A stretch of 64,000 bases of DNA from Bacteriovoracaceae bacterium (GCA_019752535.1 JAIEMA010000023.1:1-64000), one strand, 5' to 3'; shown: positions 42,533-52,474, numbered from the stretch's first letter. The notes: generated from the sequence alone by a model not told the origin. Translations and numbers: made by a program.

Positions 42533-45500
42533 AAACAAGTGTGCTTGATCGTTCGATCGATTGGTCTCTCCAGAATAAGTTTTGGGTGATCTCACTGAGC
42601 TTCATTTTCCTGTGTGCCACTATTTATAAAGTCAATGATCTCTCTGTTGATGCTGTTCCTGATATAACCAACGTCCAAGTTGTCATTAATACAAAAACTT
42701 TAGGCTTGGATCCTGAAAAAGTTGAGTTGACTGTGACTCAGCCAATTGAATTCGAAATGATGGGTGTACCAAAGTTGAAGGACATGCGTTCAATTTCTAA
42801 ATTTGGTCTCTCTCAAGTGATACTTGTGTTTAGTGATGACACTGATATCTATTGGGCTAGACAACAAGTCGCTGAAAAAATGCAAATGGCGATAGGCCAA
42901 TTACCTGCAGGAATACAACCTGAGCTTGCCCCCATCTCTACTGGGCTTGGGGAAGTTTACATGTATTCGTTAAGTCTTAAAGAAGACAGTCCACTGAAGA
43001 GTGCGACAGAACAAGATCAACTCCTCTATTTACGAGAGATTCAGGATTATCAAGTCAGACCTACACTTCGAAGAATTAAAGATGTGGCAGACGTGGATTC
43101 CAATGGTGGTTACAAAAAGCAGCTCCATCTCAACATACGTCCTGAATTATTGACTCGCTATGGCCTCACGATGGAGAAGGTTGAAAAAAAACTAGTTGGG
43201 CTGGGTGAGAGTTTTGGGGGAGGGAGTGTCGAAATTGCGAAGGAAGCTCTGCTTATAAAAGCTTCCACCTCTTTGCCTGATATCAAAACGTTTGAGGATA
43301 TTAGCATCGGTCAAAAATATAATGGCGATCGAATTTATTTGAAAGATGTTGCGACTATCTCCATTGATGCCGCTCCAAGATTAGGAGGAGCGACACTAAA
43401 CGGTAAAGAGACAGTGTTGGGGACGGTCCTCATGACCAGCGGAGGTAATGGGAGAGTTGTGAGTCAGGATGTTGAGACAGCTCTTGATCACCTTGAGTTG
43501 CCTAAAGATGTACTACTCACAAAGCTTTACTCTCGTGGATTCTTAGTGAATACCACCCTCAAAACGGTCATTAAGAATCTTGCTGAAGGTGCTGCTCTGG
43601 TTATCCTCATTCTTTTGTTAGTGTTGGGACATTTTCGAGCTGCTCTGATTGTTTCAATTGTTATTCCTCTCTCTATGCTAGGAACTACTCTAGGTATGCA
43701 GTATTTTCATATCTCTGGAAATTTAATGAGTTTAGGTGCAATTGATTTCGGTTTAGTTGTAGATGGAGCTGTTGTTCTGGTTGAGACGTTGGTGGGAAGT
43801 TTTTATCTTTTAACAGCTGAAGAGAAGAAAAACTTAAATAAAGATCAGATTGTCTCTAGCAAGGCCAAGCAGGTTATGCGTCCTGTTGTTTTTGGTTTAT
43901 TGATGATCATGCTTGTTTATGTGCCTATTTTGCTTCTAGAAGGAGTAGAGGGCAAAATGTTTAGGCCCATGGCTTATACGGTTTTGATGACACTCGGCTG
44001 GTCTCTTCTTATGACCATTTTTTTAATTCCAGTATTAGTGAGTCTATTTGTAAAAATTCCTGAAGCCACTCATCATGAAGAACATGAAACAGCATTCTTT
44101 AAAACATTAAAGAAAGTCTATCAGCCAGTCCTTATGAAATTAATTGATAAGCCAAAACAATTGATTGCCGGTGGCTTAGTTTTAGCCGCTTTGAGTATTC
44201 TATGTTTTCTAAAATTAGGTGCAGACTTTATTCCTCAGTTGGATGAAGGGGATTTAGTTGTTAACATCACTCGTGATGCAAAGATTTCACTGACTGAAGC
44301 TTTGAACGAGCAAGAAAAAGCGGATCAAGTCATTTCCAAAATCCCTGAGGTCGAGAAAGTCTTTTCTCGACTTGGAACACCTGAGTCTGCCACAGATCCC
44401 ATGGGCGTTCATTTGAGTGATACCTTTATCATACTCAAGAAAGATCGCTCTCTGTGGATCTCTAAAACTAAAGAAGAAGTGTTTGAAAAAATAAAGAAAA
44501 GCGTAGAAGACCTTGGCTTCAAGCAAGATATAAGTTCAACGCAACCTATCGAGATGCGTTTCAATGAAATGCTTGAAGGTTCTAGGGCCGATGTCTCGTT
44601 AAGAATTGTGGGACAAGATCTAGACTACATGGTTGAGGTGATCGATGGTTTTGCAGAAAAAGTCAGTGGGGTTGAGGGATTAGAGGGAGCCGAAATGGAT
44701 CCTTTGACTGCTCTTCGAAAAAGTCGTGTCATTGATATTAAGCCTAATTTTGCTGAGCTCGCTCGTTTAGGAATTTCATTGGATGAATTTAGTAAAACGG
44801 TTGTGGGCTATATGCAGGGAAGCCCAATCGGACAATGGATTAGAGGTATTAGAAAATTTCCGATCGTCATGCATTTAACTGAAGAGAAAAGAAATAATAT
44901 TGAAGAGATTAAAAACTTACCTGTCTCCCTGCCTGATGGAGGTACTATACCTCTTGAGAGAGTGGCATCGATTCAATTGGTTGATCAAGTGACAACCATC
45001 GCAAGAACTTGGGGCCAACGATACGCCGCCCTTTCTCTTAATATGGCCAATAGAGATACGATGAGTTTTGTGGGTGATATCGAAAAGATTGTAGAGAAAA
45101 ATCCAGTGAAGTCAGATCATAAGCTTCATCTTGGCGGACAATTCAATAATCTGATTCGCGCGAAGAAGAGACTTTTGATTATTATTCCTTTAACGCTCCT
45201 CTTGATTTTGTTCATCCTTTGGAGAGAGTTTAGTTCTGCTCTTGATGCCATGATCATATTCCTCTGTGTCCCGTTTGCAGCCTTCGGGGGAGTCTTTGCT
45301 CTGTACTTCAGAGACATTCACTTAAGCCTCTCCGCTGCAGTCGGCTTTATCGCTCTTATCGGGATTGCGCTTCTGAATGGGATTGTACTTTTAACAGTGT
45401 TTAATCAGCTTAAAGAGTCTACAGGGAACAAGAGTCTCAAAGACATTGTTATCGAGGGAACACTTTCTCGCTTAAGACCTGTGGTCATGACGGCACTCGT

Positions 45501-45669
45501 GGCCTCAATTGGATTTATTCCTATGGCGATCAACACGGGGTTGGGCTCAGAGGTTCAACGACCACTGGCCACAGTTGTTATTGGAGGAATCCTTTTCTCA
45601 ACACTTTTGACGTTGATACTTTTCCCAACGGTCTACTTGTATTTTTATGAAAAGAAGAAAGTTTCTTAA
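42529..45669 (+). CDS. CzcA-family heavy-metal RND efflux pump
   Basis: 1046 residues from a GTG, the full RND length. Twelve membrane segments around two periplasmic domains. N-terminal SVDAVPDITNVQVVINT and the fourth-helix motif GAIDFGLVVDGAVVLVE assign it to the HME group for divalent cations (Co/Zn/Cd/Ni type) rather than CusA monovalent pumps. No membrane-fusion (CzcB) gene is present in this operon. The stop interlocks with that of the convergent lipoprotein gene (TTAA). Confidence 0.92.
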   Translation: MKTSVLDRSIDWSLQNKFWVISLSFIFLCATIYKVNDLSVDAVPDITNVQVVINTKTLGLDPEKVELTVTQPIEFEMMGVPKLKDMRSISKFGLSQVILVFSDDTDIYWARQQVAEKMQMAIGQLPAGIQPELAPISTGLGEVYMYSLSLKEDSPLKSATEQDQLLYLREIQDYQVRPTLRRIKDVADVDSNGGYKKQLHLNIRPELLTRYGLTMEKVEKKLVGLGESFGGGSVEIAKEALLIKASTSLPDIKTFEDISIGQKYNGDRIYLKDVATISIDAAPRLGGATLNGKETVLGTVLMTSGGNGRVVSQDVETALDHLELPKDVLLTKLYSRGFLVNTTLKTVIKNLAEGAALVILILLLVLGHFRAALIVSIVIPLSMLGTTLGMQYFHISGNLMSLGAIDFGLVVDGAVVLVETLVGSFYLLTAEEKKNLNKDQIVSSKAKQVMRPVVFGLLMIMLVYVPILLLEGVEGKMFRPMAYTVLMTLGWSLLMTIFLIPVLVSLFVKIPEATHHEEHETAFFKTLKKVYQPVLMKLIDKPKQLIAGGLVLAALSILCFLKLGADFIPQLDEGDLVVNITRDAKISLTEALNEQEKADQVISKIPEVEKVFSRLGTPESATDPMGVHLSDTFIILKKDRSLWISKTKEEVFEKIKKSVEDLGFKQDISSTQPIEMRFNEMLEGSRADVSLRIVGQDLDYMVEVIDGFAEKVSGVEGLEGAEMDPLTALRKSRVIDIKPNFAELARLGISLDEFSKTVVGYMQGSPIGQWIRGIRKFPIVMHLTEEKRNNIEEIKNLPVSLPDGGTIPLERVASIQLVDQVTTIARTWGQRYAALSLNMANRDTMSFVGDIEKIVEKNPVKSDHKLHLGGQFNNLIRAKKRLLIIIPLTLLLILFILWREFSSALDAMIIFLCVPFAAFGGVFALYFRDIHLSLSAAVGFIALIGIALLNGIVLLTVFNQLKESTGNKSLKDIVIEGTLSRLRPVVMTALVASIGFIPMAINTGLGSEVQRPLATVVIGGILFSTLLTLILFPTVYLYFYEKKKVS

Positions 45670-47789
45670 GGCAAATGATAGAGAGGAGTAGAATTATTCC
45701 TCTCTAATTGCTGATGAGGCTTAAAACCTTTGATCCCTTCTGAATGCTGAGTCGATGGATCATAATCTAAGAATTTTACTGAGATCTTTCCCGAAAATAC
45801 CTCTAACTCATCACTAATTTCTTCTCTCGCACCATGCTCCATTGGAAGATAAAGCATGGCACTGGTTGATATTTTAGATCCATCCATCTCATAAAGTGTA
45901 ACTTTGATATTTTTAATAGATGAAGAAAAAGTAGTGAAGACCTGAAAGCTGTTACTAAGATTTCCTTTGGAGAATTGAGTCTCGATCGTCTTATTGTCCT
46001 TATCGAGGGATTCTACTTTTAGAAAGTATTCGCACACATTGTTAAGGATTCCATCATTACAAAATTGTTCTTCAAATTCGAGGGCAATATTATTCTTTGA
46101 AACAGTTTCTGACTTATCCTCTAAATATTGAATTTCAATTTTACCTTGAAAAACTTTGTTGGGACTAAGAAATCTTTTTTGTGTTCCGGAACGATTGTCG
46201 AGATAAAGGATGGCTTCATCTGAAATTTCGCTTTCATCCATCTCCCGCAAGCGGACTCTGATTTTTTTAACGTTTTTATTTACAAAAACCACTTGCTCGA
46301 AACTGTCTTTAAAAATTCTTAGGCCTTTAAGTTCTCTCCACGCACTGTTCTCATACACATCAACTTGTAATTGATATTCACAACTATTATTGGCGACACC
46401 ATCAAAACATTTTTCTTGGTCAAATGTAAGTAGGGTTGGTATTTCATTGTTTCGACCTATTGATCTTGAGACTTTTACCTCTCTTTGGGCATTCGTGTAG
46501 ATAATAACTTCTTTTGAATTATCGATTTCATCTTTAAAGAAGATATTTTTCTTATCGAAAAGTCCACCACACCCATAGAGATCTTTTAGTTCGCCGTTAA
46601 TTTCTTCTTCAGAGCAGACCCAGTTGCGAATTTGCTGATAGTTGATACTGCCAAGCGGATTGATATCACTGCCACTGGCACAATAAGTTAACACATCTTC
46701 TTGATAGCAGGCAGACAGTGTCTTCGAAAGAGTGGAGTGATCCTTCCAGTGTCTATTGAGAAGTCTATGTAATCGATCCGGTCGATTTGTGAGAACTCCG
46801 TCAACTCCACTTTGTAGAAGTTGATAAAGTTTTTTCTCATCATCCACTGTCCAACTCACAATAGGATACATGGCACTGTTCTTACTAGAGTTTCTTTCTT
46901 CTAGAACTTTTTTGACTTCTTCTCCGTAGGTATCCCAGCCACGAAAAGGAGTGGAGCCCATTCCAATGGATTTAACTTTTTGCTTTAGCTTCTTTTTGAG
47001 AACTTTCACTCTACCTAAAACACCTTCATTCTCCATATCTAATGTTAGAAAATGGTTCGCTGCTTTGGGATTATCTAAAATCCATTGCTGAAGAGTTTCA
47101 TAAATTTCATCATATGGAGTCATCATATAGACCCTATAGGGTGAGTCTTTAAACGCATTTGAAAAATGAGTGGCCATTCTTTTAGCAAGCTCTTCTTGCC
47201 CTGGTATTAATTTAATATCCAAAAAAACTGCGTAAAGTTCATTTTGCTGATTGGCCCAATTTGAAAATTCAAAGATGGTTGGAATAACAGCGCTCTCATC
47301 TTTAGTGTTCGATAATAAAGTGTCTCCCACGACACCCATGCTAAGAGCATACCCGTAAAACTCTCTTAATTCTGAGAGTGTGAGCTCTTCAGTAGGTAAT
47401 CGCTTCGAACTTAAGAGTCCGGGGTTGTAAGGAATATATTTTTGCCCCTCAGCTCCAATCTGTCTGGCGAGAGCAATGAGGTTTCCAGGAGTGCGATCAT
47501 GAAAGACAGCAACTTCATCATCTTTAGTCATAACCAAATCAATTTCTAGAGCGTTCGCTCCTAGTTTTAGTGCCGCTTCATAGGCCGGAATAGTATTCTC
47601 AGCTTCGACATAAGGAGCACCTCGATGACCGACGACTAAAAATGGACATCCAGTCCCATCGTCTTGGCATTCTTTAATAGAGGCAATTGATCTCTTTGAT
47701 CCTTGTTGAGAAGCACACGACGTCAGAAAAAGAAGAGTGAAAAAAACTCTAAAAATCATAAGTATCTTATCGGAAATACTTCTCATCAT
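45666..47789 (-). CDS. Glycerophosphodiester phosphodiesterase lipoprotein with two C-terminal beta domains
   Basis: 707 residues from the ATG at 47789 (AAGAG upstream); 47807 and 47834 are alternative starts. Lipobox FLTSC. GDPD domain residues about 45-370: VGHRGAPYVEAENT, NALEIDLVMTKDDEVAVFHD and TVDDEKKLYQLLQSGVDGV, with the catalytic HR and ExD residues. After a Cys-rich linker, two tandem copies of a beta-sandwich-like module follow, marked by CFDGVANNSCEY / CNDGILNNVCEY and RLREMDESEISDEAILYL / TLYEMDGSKISTSAMLYL. Degrades glycerophosphodiesters at the cell surface or periplasm. Confidence 0.87.
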   Translation of the reverse strand: MMRSISDKILMIFRVFFTLLFLTSCASQQGSKRSIASIKECQDDGTGCPFLVVGHRGAPYVEAENTIPAYEAALKLGANALEIDLVMTKDDEVAVFHDRTPGNLIALARQIGAEGQKYIPYNPGLLSSKRLPTEELTLSELREFYGYALSMGVVGDTLLSNTKDESAVIPTIFEFSNWANQQNELYAVFLDIKLIPGQEELAKRMATHFSNAFKDSPYRVYMMTPYDEIYETLQQWILDNPKAANHFLTLDMENEGVLGRVKVLKKKLKQKVKSIGMGSTPFRGWDTYGEEVKKVLEERNSSKNSAMYPIVSWTVDDEKKLYQLLQSGVDGVLTNRPDRLHRLLNRHWKDHSTLSKTLSACYQEDVLTYCASGSDINPLGSINYQQIRNWVCSEEEINGELKDLYGCGGLFDKKNIFFKDEIDNSKEVIIYTNAQREVKVSRSIGRNNEIPTLLTFDQEKCFDGVANNSCEYQLQVDVYENSAWRELKGLRIFKDSFEQVVFVNKNVKKIRVRLREMDESEISDEAILYLDNRSGTQKRFLSPNKVFQGKIEIQYLEDKSETVSKNNIALEFEEQFCNDGILNNVCEYFLKVESLDKDNKTIETQFSKGNLSNSFQVFTTFSSSIKNIKVTLYEMDGSKISTSAMLYLPMEHGAREEISDELEVFSGKISVKFLDYDPSTQHSEGIKGFKPHQQLERNNSTPLYHLP

Positions 47790-47856
47790 TAAACTGACTC
47801 TTTTCATTTGGTAATTTTGCCGTGCAGATAGCACTTTATTCAGTCAGAATGCTTTT

Positions 47857-48738
47857 ATGAAGTACAGCTCTGAAGTTCCATCTCTCCATAAGTCTGGATT
47901 TGTTTTGATTGGCGATACACAAAGGACGATGGCCTATCAAGTTCTCATGGGCCGCGAATTCAATAATGACCCTGAAAGAAGGGTGCTTCTTAATGAAATT
48001 GCTGCTCTTTCACCAGACTTCCTTGGAGTGTTGGGAGACCTTGTTACTTATGGACAATTTAAATCGGACTGGGATTATTTTGATTCGGTGATGAAGCCCA
48101 TTAGAGAGAAGAAAATTTCAGTTCTTCCTATTGTCGGAAATCATGATTATTTTCTCTTTTCTCGCTCAGCACTTCCTTATTTAAAAGCGCGATTTGATTT
48201 ACTCAGAACAAAAACGTGGCATTCATTTCGTTATGGAAATTGTGCCCTTATTACTCTGGATAGCAATGCTTTTAGGCTCAAGCACTCTTGGCACACTCAG
48301 ATTTCATGGTATCAAGAACAGATGTCTCTCTTTGAAAACGACCCAACGATAGAACATATTTTGGTTTTTTCCCATCATCCACCTTTCACTAATAGTTTAG
48401 AGATCAGGCCTCACAGACCCTCTCGAGAAGAAATTCTTCCGACCTTTTTGAAATCTAAAAAAGCAACGGGATATTTCACAGGTCACTGCCATGCCTACGA
48501 GAGGTTTATGGTTGAGGGGAAAACATTTGTCGTCAGTGGAGGTGGAGGGGGACCGAGGCAGCCTCTACTGACGGGGAGATGGCAGAGGTCTAAGGATCAA
48601 TATGCAGGAAAGTGGATTAGACCTTTTCACTACCTGCATTTCACAATCGTGAACAATAAACTTCAATTTACAGTCCATGGCTTAGAGAAAGGGGAGAGAG
48701 CGACAAGAATTTTGGAGACTGTTCAGTTGAGTAGATGA
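47857..48738 (+). CDS. Calcineurin-like metallophosphoesterase
   Basis: 293 residues, no clear signal peptide. Metal-binding motifs in order: FVLIGDTQ, GVLGDLV, VGNHDYF, FSHHPPF and TGHCHAYERF. Purple-acid-phosphatase-like subgroup by the GHCHAYER ending and GGGGGPRQP loop. Phosphate ester hydrolysis; divergent from the GDPD lipoprotein gene (67-bp gap), so both may serve phosphate scavenging (inference). Confidence 0.88.
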   Translation: MKYSSEVPSLHKSGFVLIGDTQRTMAYQVLMGREFNNDPERRVLLNEIAALSPDFLGVLGDLVTYGQFKSDWDYFDSVMKPIREKKISVLPIVGNHDYFLFSRSALPYLKARFDLLRTKTWHSFRYGNCALITLDSNAFRLKHSWHTQISWYQEQMSLFENDPTIEHILVFSHHPPFTNSLEIRPHRPSREEILPTFLKSKKATGYFTGHCHAYERFMVEGKTFVVSGGGGGPRQPLLTGRWQRSKDQYAGKWIRPFHYLHFTIVNNKLQFTVHGLEKGERATRILETVQLSR

Positions 48739-48821
48739 GTCGGTTAATCCGTTTATTGAACTTACTTGCCCATCATGCAGTTAGGCCTTTTGAGAGCTAA
48801 ACTGATATTGTGAAAACTGAC

Positions 48822-49661
48822 ATGAACCCCTATGGTTCACCAATCCCATTAAAGCCCGCGGCCAATCTCAAGAATGGGAAGTCTCTCCCTGTTGGTGGAA
48901 AGCTTCCAGATGAATTAAAAAATCCGAATGCCAAAGATTATAAAGTTGATTTATCTGAAGCCGCTAAGGCGCCTTCAGCTCCATCTGCACCTAGTGTTCC
49001 CTCTCTGCCGGATGCACCTTCTGTGAGCGTGCCAAAACCAGTAGAGGCTGCGGCTAAAGATGTGGCCAAAGATGAAGCAGTTAAAAAAGCCAAAGAAGCG
49101 AAGGAAGCTAGCAAAGACGTTGAAGTAAAATCGGGAAGTATAAAAAAGCCGATGATCGCTTTCATCACAGGTTCCCAATGGATGTTTTCTCCCTCTAAAT
49201 CGGAAGGAAGTTATGCTGGCGTAGGACGGATGGCCGAAGCCGTAGAAGGCGCAAGGCTTTATGGTTGGGATCAGAAAGAGGAAATCATCGATCAAATAAA
49301 GAAAACTCACAAAGATCAACCTATCATCATTGTGGGTCATTCATTGGGTGGAGATACGGCTAAAGAAGTGGCCGATGCTCTTGATTCTTTAGAGCATAAT
49401 TTTAGAAAAGTAGATCTCCTTGTGACTCTGGATGCAGTTGGATTTAATAACGATATCGTTCCTCAGAATGTAAAAGAGCATCTCAATGTTTTTGGTGAGA
49501 ATGATTGGTTTTTAAATGACGGACCTCATGTGGCAAGAAACCACGATAGAACTGGAGTTCAAAATATCCTTTCTCCTTTGGATCATACAGAATTAGATGA
49601 TTCTAAAGAGATTCAATTTGAGATCGTTCAAGCCATAAATCGAGCACTTGCAGGTCATTAG
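48822..49661 (+). CDS. Alpha/beta hydrolase with low-complexity N terminus
   Basis: 279 residues from the ATG at 48822 (a GTG at 48810 is also possible; no clear ribosome site). No signal peptide. Residues 45-75 are an Ala-Pro-Ser repeat (APSAPSAPSVPSLPDAPSV), followed by a Lys/Ala/Glu helix. Residues 110-279 are a lipase-like fold: FITGSQWMFSP, nucleophile elbow VGHSLGGDTA, LDAVGF and a late His in DHTEL. Function unknown; the N-terminal region looks like a spacer or secretion-related segment. Confidence 0.75.
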   Translation: MNPYGSPIPLKPAANLKNGKSLPVGGKLPDELKNPNAKDYKVDLSEAAKAPSAPSAPSVPSLPDAPSVSVPKPVEAAAKDVAKDEAVKKAKEAKEASKDVEVKSGSIKKPMIAFITGSQWMFSPSKSEGSYAGVGRMAEAVEGARLYGWDQKEEIIDQIKKTHKDQPIIIVGHSLGGDTAKEVADALDSLEHNFRKVDLLVTLDAVGFNNDIVPQNVKEHLNVFGENDWFLNDGPHVARNHDRTGVQNILSPLDHTELDDSKEIQFEIVQAINRALAGH

Positions 49662-49758
49662 TTGACTGCGATACTTTCTTCAAACATTACTTAAATCCTA
49701 AGATTAAAAGACCGAAAAGACCTTATCCACGACTGCACGTGGGGTATTAAGGTATTTG

Positions 49759-50361
49759 ATGAATCGCACTTCATTAATTATTTTCGGCATCGTACTAGCG
49801 GCTAGTTTCATTGGAGCTGCTAACTTCAAAGACATGGCAGATCAATACTACGCCATGAAAAAGTCTGAAGGACCTTCTCGCTGTATTGCCTCAATCGAAG
49901 AAGAGAAAACCATCATAGGACATAGTGAGACAGTGTATTTAGGATTGGCGAAGACCATGGTCTTTGACGCCAAAGTCGATTCTGGCGCTGAAACAAGTTC
50001 TATTCATGCGACAAATATTCATGCCTTCCAAAAGAACGTTGTCGAGAATGGAGAAAAGAAAGAATTGATGTTCGTTCGTTTCATCACTGAAGATGATGCT
50101 GGTCACAAAAGACAGTTGGAGCGAATGGTTAGTCGCATAGATCAAGTGAGTTCTGCCTCTGGCACGTCTACTCGCTATTTCTTTGTCGAAAAAGTCTGGA
50201 TCAATGAGAGTTCATATGAAATTGAAATTAATCTTGCCGATCGTTCAGCTTTATCAAAGAAAATGCTCGTTGGAAAAAATCTCTTGAATCAAGGTTATCT
50301 CATCGACACCAATCAGGCCTATGTCATTACGCGCGCACTAACAGCACTCGAAAAACTGTAA
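49759..50361 (+). CDS. Retropepsin-like (RimB/ATP-dependent zinc protease-type) exported protein
   Basis: 200 residues from the ATG at 49759 (TAAGGTATTTG upstream). Signal anchor near residues 5-22. Residues 60-200 match the PF05618 group: FDAKVDSGAETSSIHA with the DSGA aspartic-protease-like motif, and AYVITRAL near the end. Family members sit beside RimK or alone; despite the name they are predicted single-domain aspartic proteases. Substrate unknown. Confidence 0.8.
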   Translation: MNRTSLIIFGIVLAASFIGAANFKDMADQYYAMKKSEGPSRCIASIEEEKTIIGHSETVYLGLAKTMVFDAKVDSGAETSSIHATNIHAFQKNVVENGEKKELMFVRFITEDDAGHKRQLERMVSRIDQVSSASGTSTRYFFVEKVWINESSYEIEINLADRSALSKKMLVGKNLLNQGYLIDTNQAYVITRALTALEKL

Positions 50362-50362
50362 A

Positions 50363-51115
50363 TTAATTAGCGGGCTCATACTCATTATGCACCCCGGAGC
50401 AGCCATCCACTGTCACCGATTTTTCAGTTAGTACTTTCACAGACATCGGAATTCGAGCAAAGCTACTATAGATTTGTTTTTTAGTTGTACTGAATAGCGC
50501 CGTTTCAAAATAGTACTCGCCAACCATTGTGTGCCCTATATTGAGAGCAGTGGGCACAAGTTCTCCAGTCGTAAGCTTTTCATTAAAAGGTGCATCTGCT
50601 CTCAAGAGAATCTCCATCGGCTCTTTTTTTCCAAACACATCATATTCATCGAGACGTAAATTATGTGAGAAGGCAGGACATTGAAATTTTCTAAACCTCT
50701 CGGAGATGGCCGATGCCGCATAAGTAAGTGTAAAAGACACTGCCTTCACATGGAGCTTACTTGTTCTGCCTTTTTGTTGGGCCCTAAATGGAGCATAAAG
50801 GGTAGCGAGTTCAATCCTGGAGCCTTGAGCATTGGATTGAATGACACGTACGAGCCAGGCATCCACTCCATAAGTCTTTGCAAGAAAATCTTCATCAGAG
50901 TCTTCGAGATGAGGAAGTGAGAGAACCACATTGAGATTTTTACTTACTGTGTTTCTATAGGTTTTTCCGACTTTCCAAATACCTTCAGTGAGATTTGTAA
51001 TATCCCACTCTACCTCTTTGAGGTGCACACCTACCCCGTCCTTAACGAGAGTGGCTTTTTGCGTACATCCGGAGAGGCCGACTAGAAGAGTCAAAAAAAG
51101 TACGTCCCAGCGCAT
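50363..51115 (-). CDS. Lipoprotein of unknown function
   Basis: 250 residues, lipobox LSGC. Beta-rich mature chain with three further cysteines (FQCPAF, DGCSGV and one lipid Cys). No family recognised. Its stop is one base from that of the convergent retropepsin-like gene. Confidence 0.72.
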   Translation of the reverse strand: MRWDVLFLTLLVGLSGCTQKATLVKDGVGVHLKEVEWDITNLTEGIWKVGKTYRNTVSKNLNVVLSLPHLEDSDEDFLAKTYGVDAWLVRVIQSNAQGSRIELATLYAPFRAQQKGRTSKLHVKAVSFTLTYAASAISERFRKFQCPAFSHNLRLDEYDVFGKKEPMEILLRADAPFNEKLTTGELVPTALNIGHTMVGEYYFETALFSTTKKQIYSSFARIPMSVKVLTEKSVTVDGCSGVHNEYEPAN

Positions 51116-51170
51116 ATCACCTCTTTGAAGATTTCTGCTACACTCCCATTATACCGAAAGGAGCTAAGAG

Positions 51171-51461
51171 ATGAAATTTATCGTCATGTTTTTGTTAGTA
51201 GTTTTAACGGCCTGTAGTTCTTCACCAGGGAATTTAACTGATCTTGGCAAAGAAGTTCAGATTCTTGATTCTAAACCCGGGAGCGAGTGTAGCGTCGTGG
51301 GTAAAGTTGTAGGAGAAAATGAGCAGGGCAGTATTGATTTGGCGAGAAACCATGCCAGAAATTTGGGTGGAAAGCTTAAGGCTAACTCTATCTTTATTAA
51401 TCAAGAAGTTCCAAACGGTCAGAAGTATCAGGTTTTCGCGACTGCTTATCAGTGTGAGTAG
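51171..51461 (+). CDS. DUF4156-type lipoprotein
   Basis: 96 residues, lipobox LTAC. Pattern of the DUF4156 family: a conserved Cys in GSECSVVGKV, the ARNHARNLGGKLKANSIFI helix and a closing ATAYQCE. Small outer-membrane lipoprotein, role unknown. AAAGGAG before the ATG. Overlaps the convergent regulator gene by 13 bp. Confidence 0.75.
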   Translation: MKFIVMFLLVVLTACSSSPGNLTDLGKEVQILDSKPGSECSVVGKVVGENEQGSIDLARNHARNLGGKLKANSIFINQEVPNGQKYQVFATAYQCE

Positions 51462-52387
51462 ATCTTAAGAAATTGATCAAGACTTTCAAGAGATAGGAGA
51501 AGTTCAACTCCTATCTCTTCAATCTCATTCTTCACATAGGGTTTAATATTTCCCCCTACAATAATCTTAATTTTTGAATCAATTTTGCTTTTAAAAGATT
51601 TTAGATATTCTTGTAACGTTTGAGTGTCAGAAATTTCATGCCCTTTAGTGACTCCCAAAATGACTGTCGTCGGATTCATTTGATTAATTGTCTGCGACAA
51701 GGATTCAGCCGGAAGGTCTTTTCCTAAATAAAGAAATTGAATTTTATGTTGAACACAAAGCAGGCACGCAGTGAGAAGTCCTATCTCATGCAATTCTCCC
51801 TCTGGAGCCGCTAGAATAATGAGTCCAGGCTTGAAATGTGAGCGTGTGTAGTGAAGTGCAATAACTTGACCCATATGAAATTGAACAATTGCACTTAGGG
51901 TGTGTTCTTGAGCAATGGTGAGTTTTCCTTGCGACACTCGAAGACCAATATCTCTAAAAAGTGGAAGTATAATCTCTAGTGCAAAATCTCTAGGCCCTAA
52001 AAAACGCTTAGCTTTGTCGAGCTCATAGGAAATGATATCTAATTTATAAAGTGAGAAGGCAAGAAGAATTCCGGAGCGAATTTTTTCCGAATCAAAATCT
52101 TTGGTTTTTCTTTCAAGAAACTGCTCAACAGGATCAAATTCTTTGTCTTTAGAAATTAATTCTTTCAGCTCCTCGATGCTTTTCTGCGCAATTTTTCCAA
52201 TTGAATGCCCACACTGTGTGAGAGATTGAAGCAATGTGAGTTTCTCAATATCAGCTTCTGTGTAGAGACGATGACCATTCTCAGCTCTATCTGGCGCTAA
52301 AACTTTATACCTCTTCTCCCAAGCTCGAATGGTTGCTGCGGCCACACCTGAAAGCTGCGACGCGATATGTATGTTAAATAATGACAT
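51449..52387 (-). CDS. MerR-type regulator with B12-binding domain (CarH/LitR-like)
   Basis: 312 residues from the ATG at 52387; the frame further upstream overlaps acs and is not coding. Residues 5-70 are a MerR winged helix (IASQLSGVAAATIRAWEKRY). Residues 85-180 are the helical B12-cap with EH (E161/H162). Residues 185-312 are a cobalamin-binding Rossmann domain with ELHEIG (H200, the E/D-x-H-x-x-G motif) and IIVGGN. The Trp that sits above the cobalamin in CarH (W-x9-EH) is Val here (V151), so light sensing through adenosylcobalamin is doubtful. Divergent from acs with 87 bp between, so acs is a likely target. Confidence 0.85.
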   Translation of the reverse strand: MSLFNIHIASQLSGVAAATIRAWEKRYKVLAPDRAENGHRLYTEADIEKLTLLQSLTQCGHSIGKIAQKSIEELKELISKDKEFDPVEQFLERKTKDFDSEKIRSGILLAFSLYKLDIISYELDKAKRFLGPRDFALEIILPLFRDIGLRVSQGKLTIAQEHTLSAIVQFHMGQVIALHYTRSHFKPGLIILAAPEGELHEIGLLTACLLCVQHKIQFLYLGKDLPAESLSQTINQMNPTTVILGVTKGHEISDTQTLQEYLKSFKSKIDSKIKIIVGGNIKPYVKNEIEEIGVELLLSLESLDQFLKIYSH

Positions 52388-52474
52388 TAGAAAAGAATAA
52401 CAGAACTGATGCAGGATTTGATTGTTTTTCTGACTCACGCTCTGGAAAATGGTTCTCAAATGAGGAGTTTTTTT

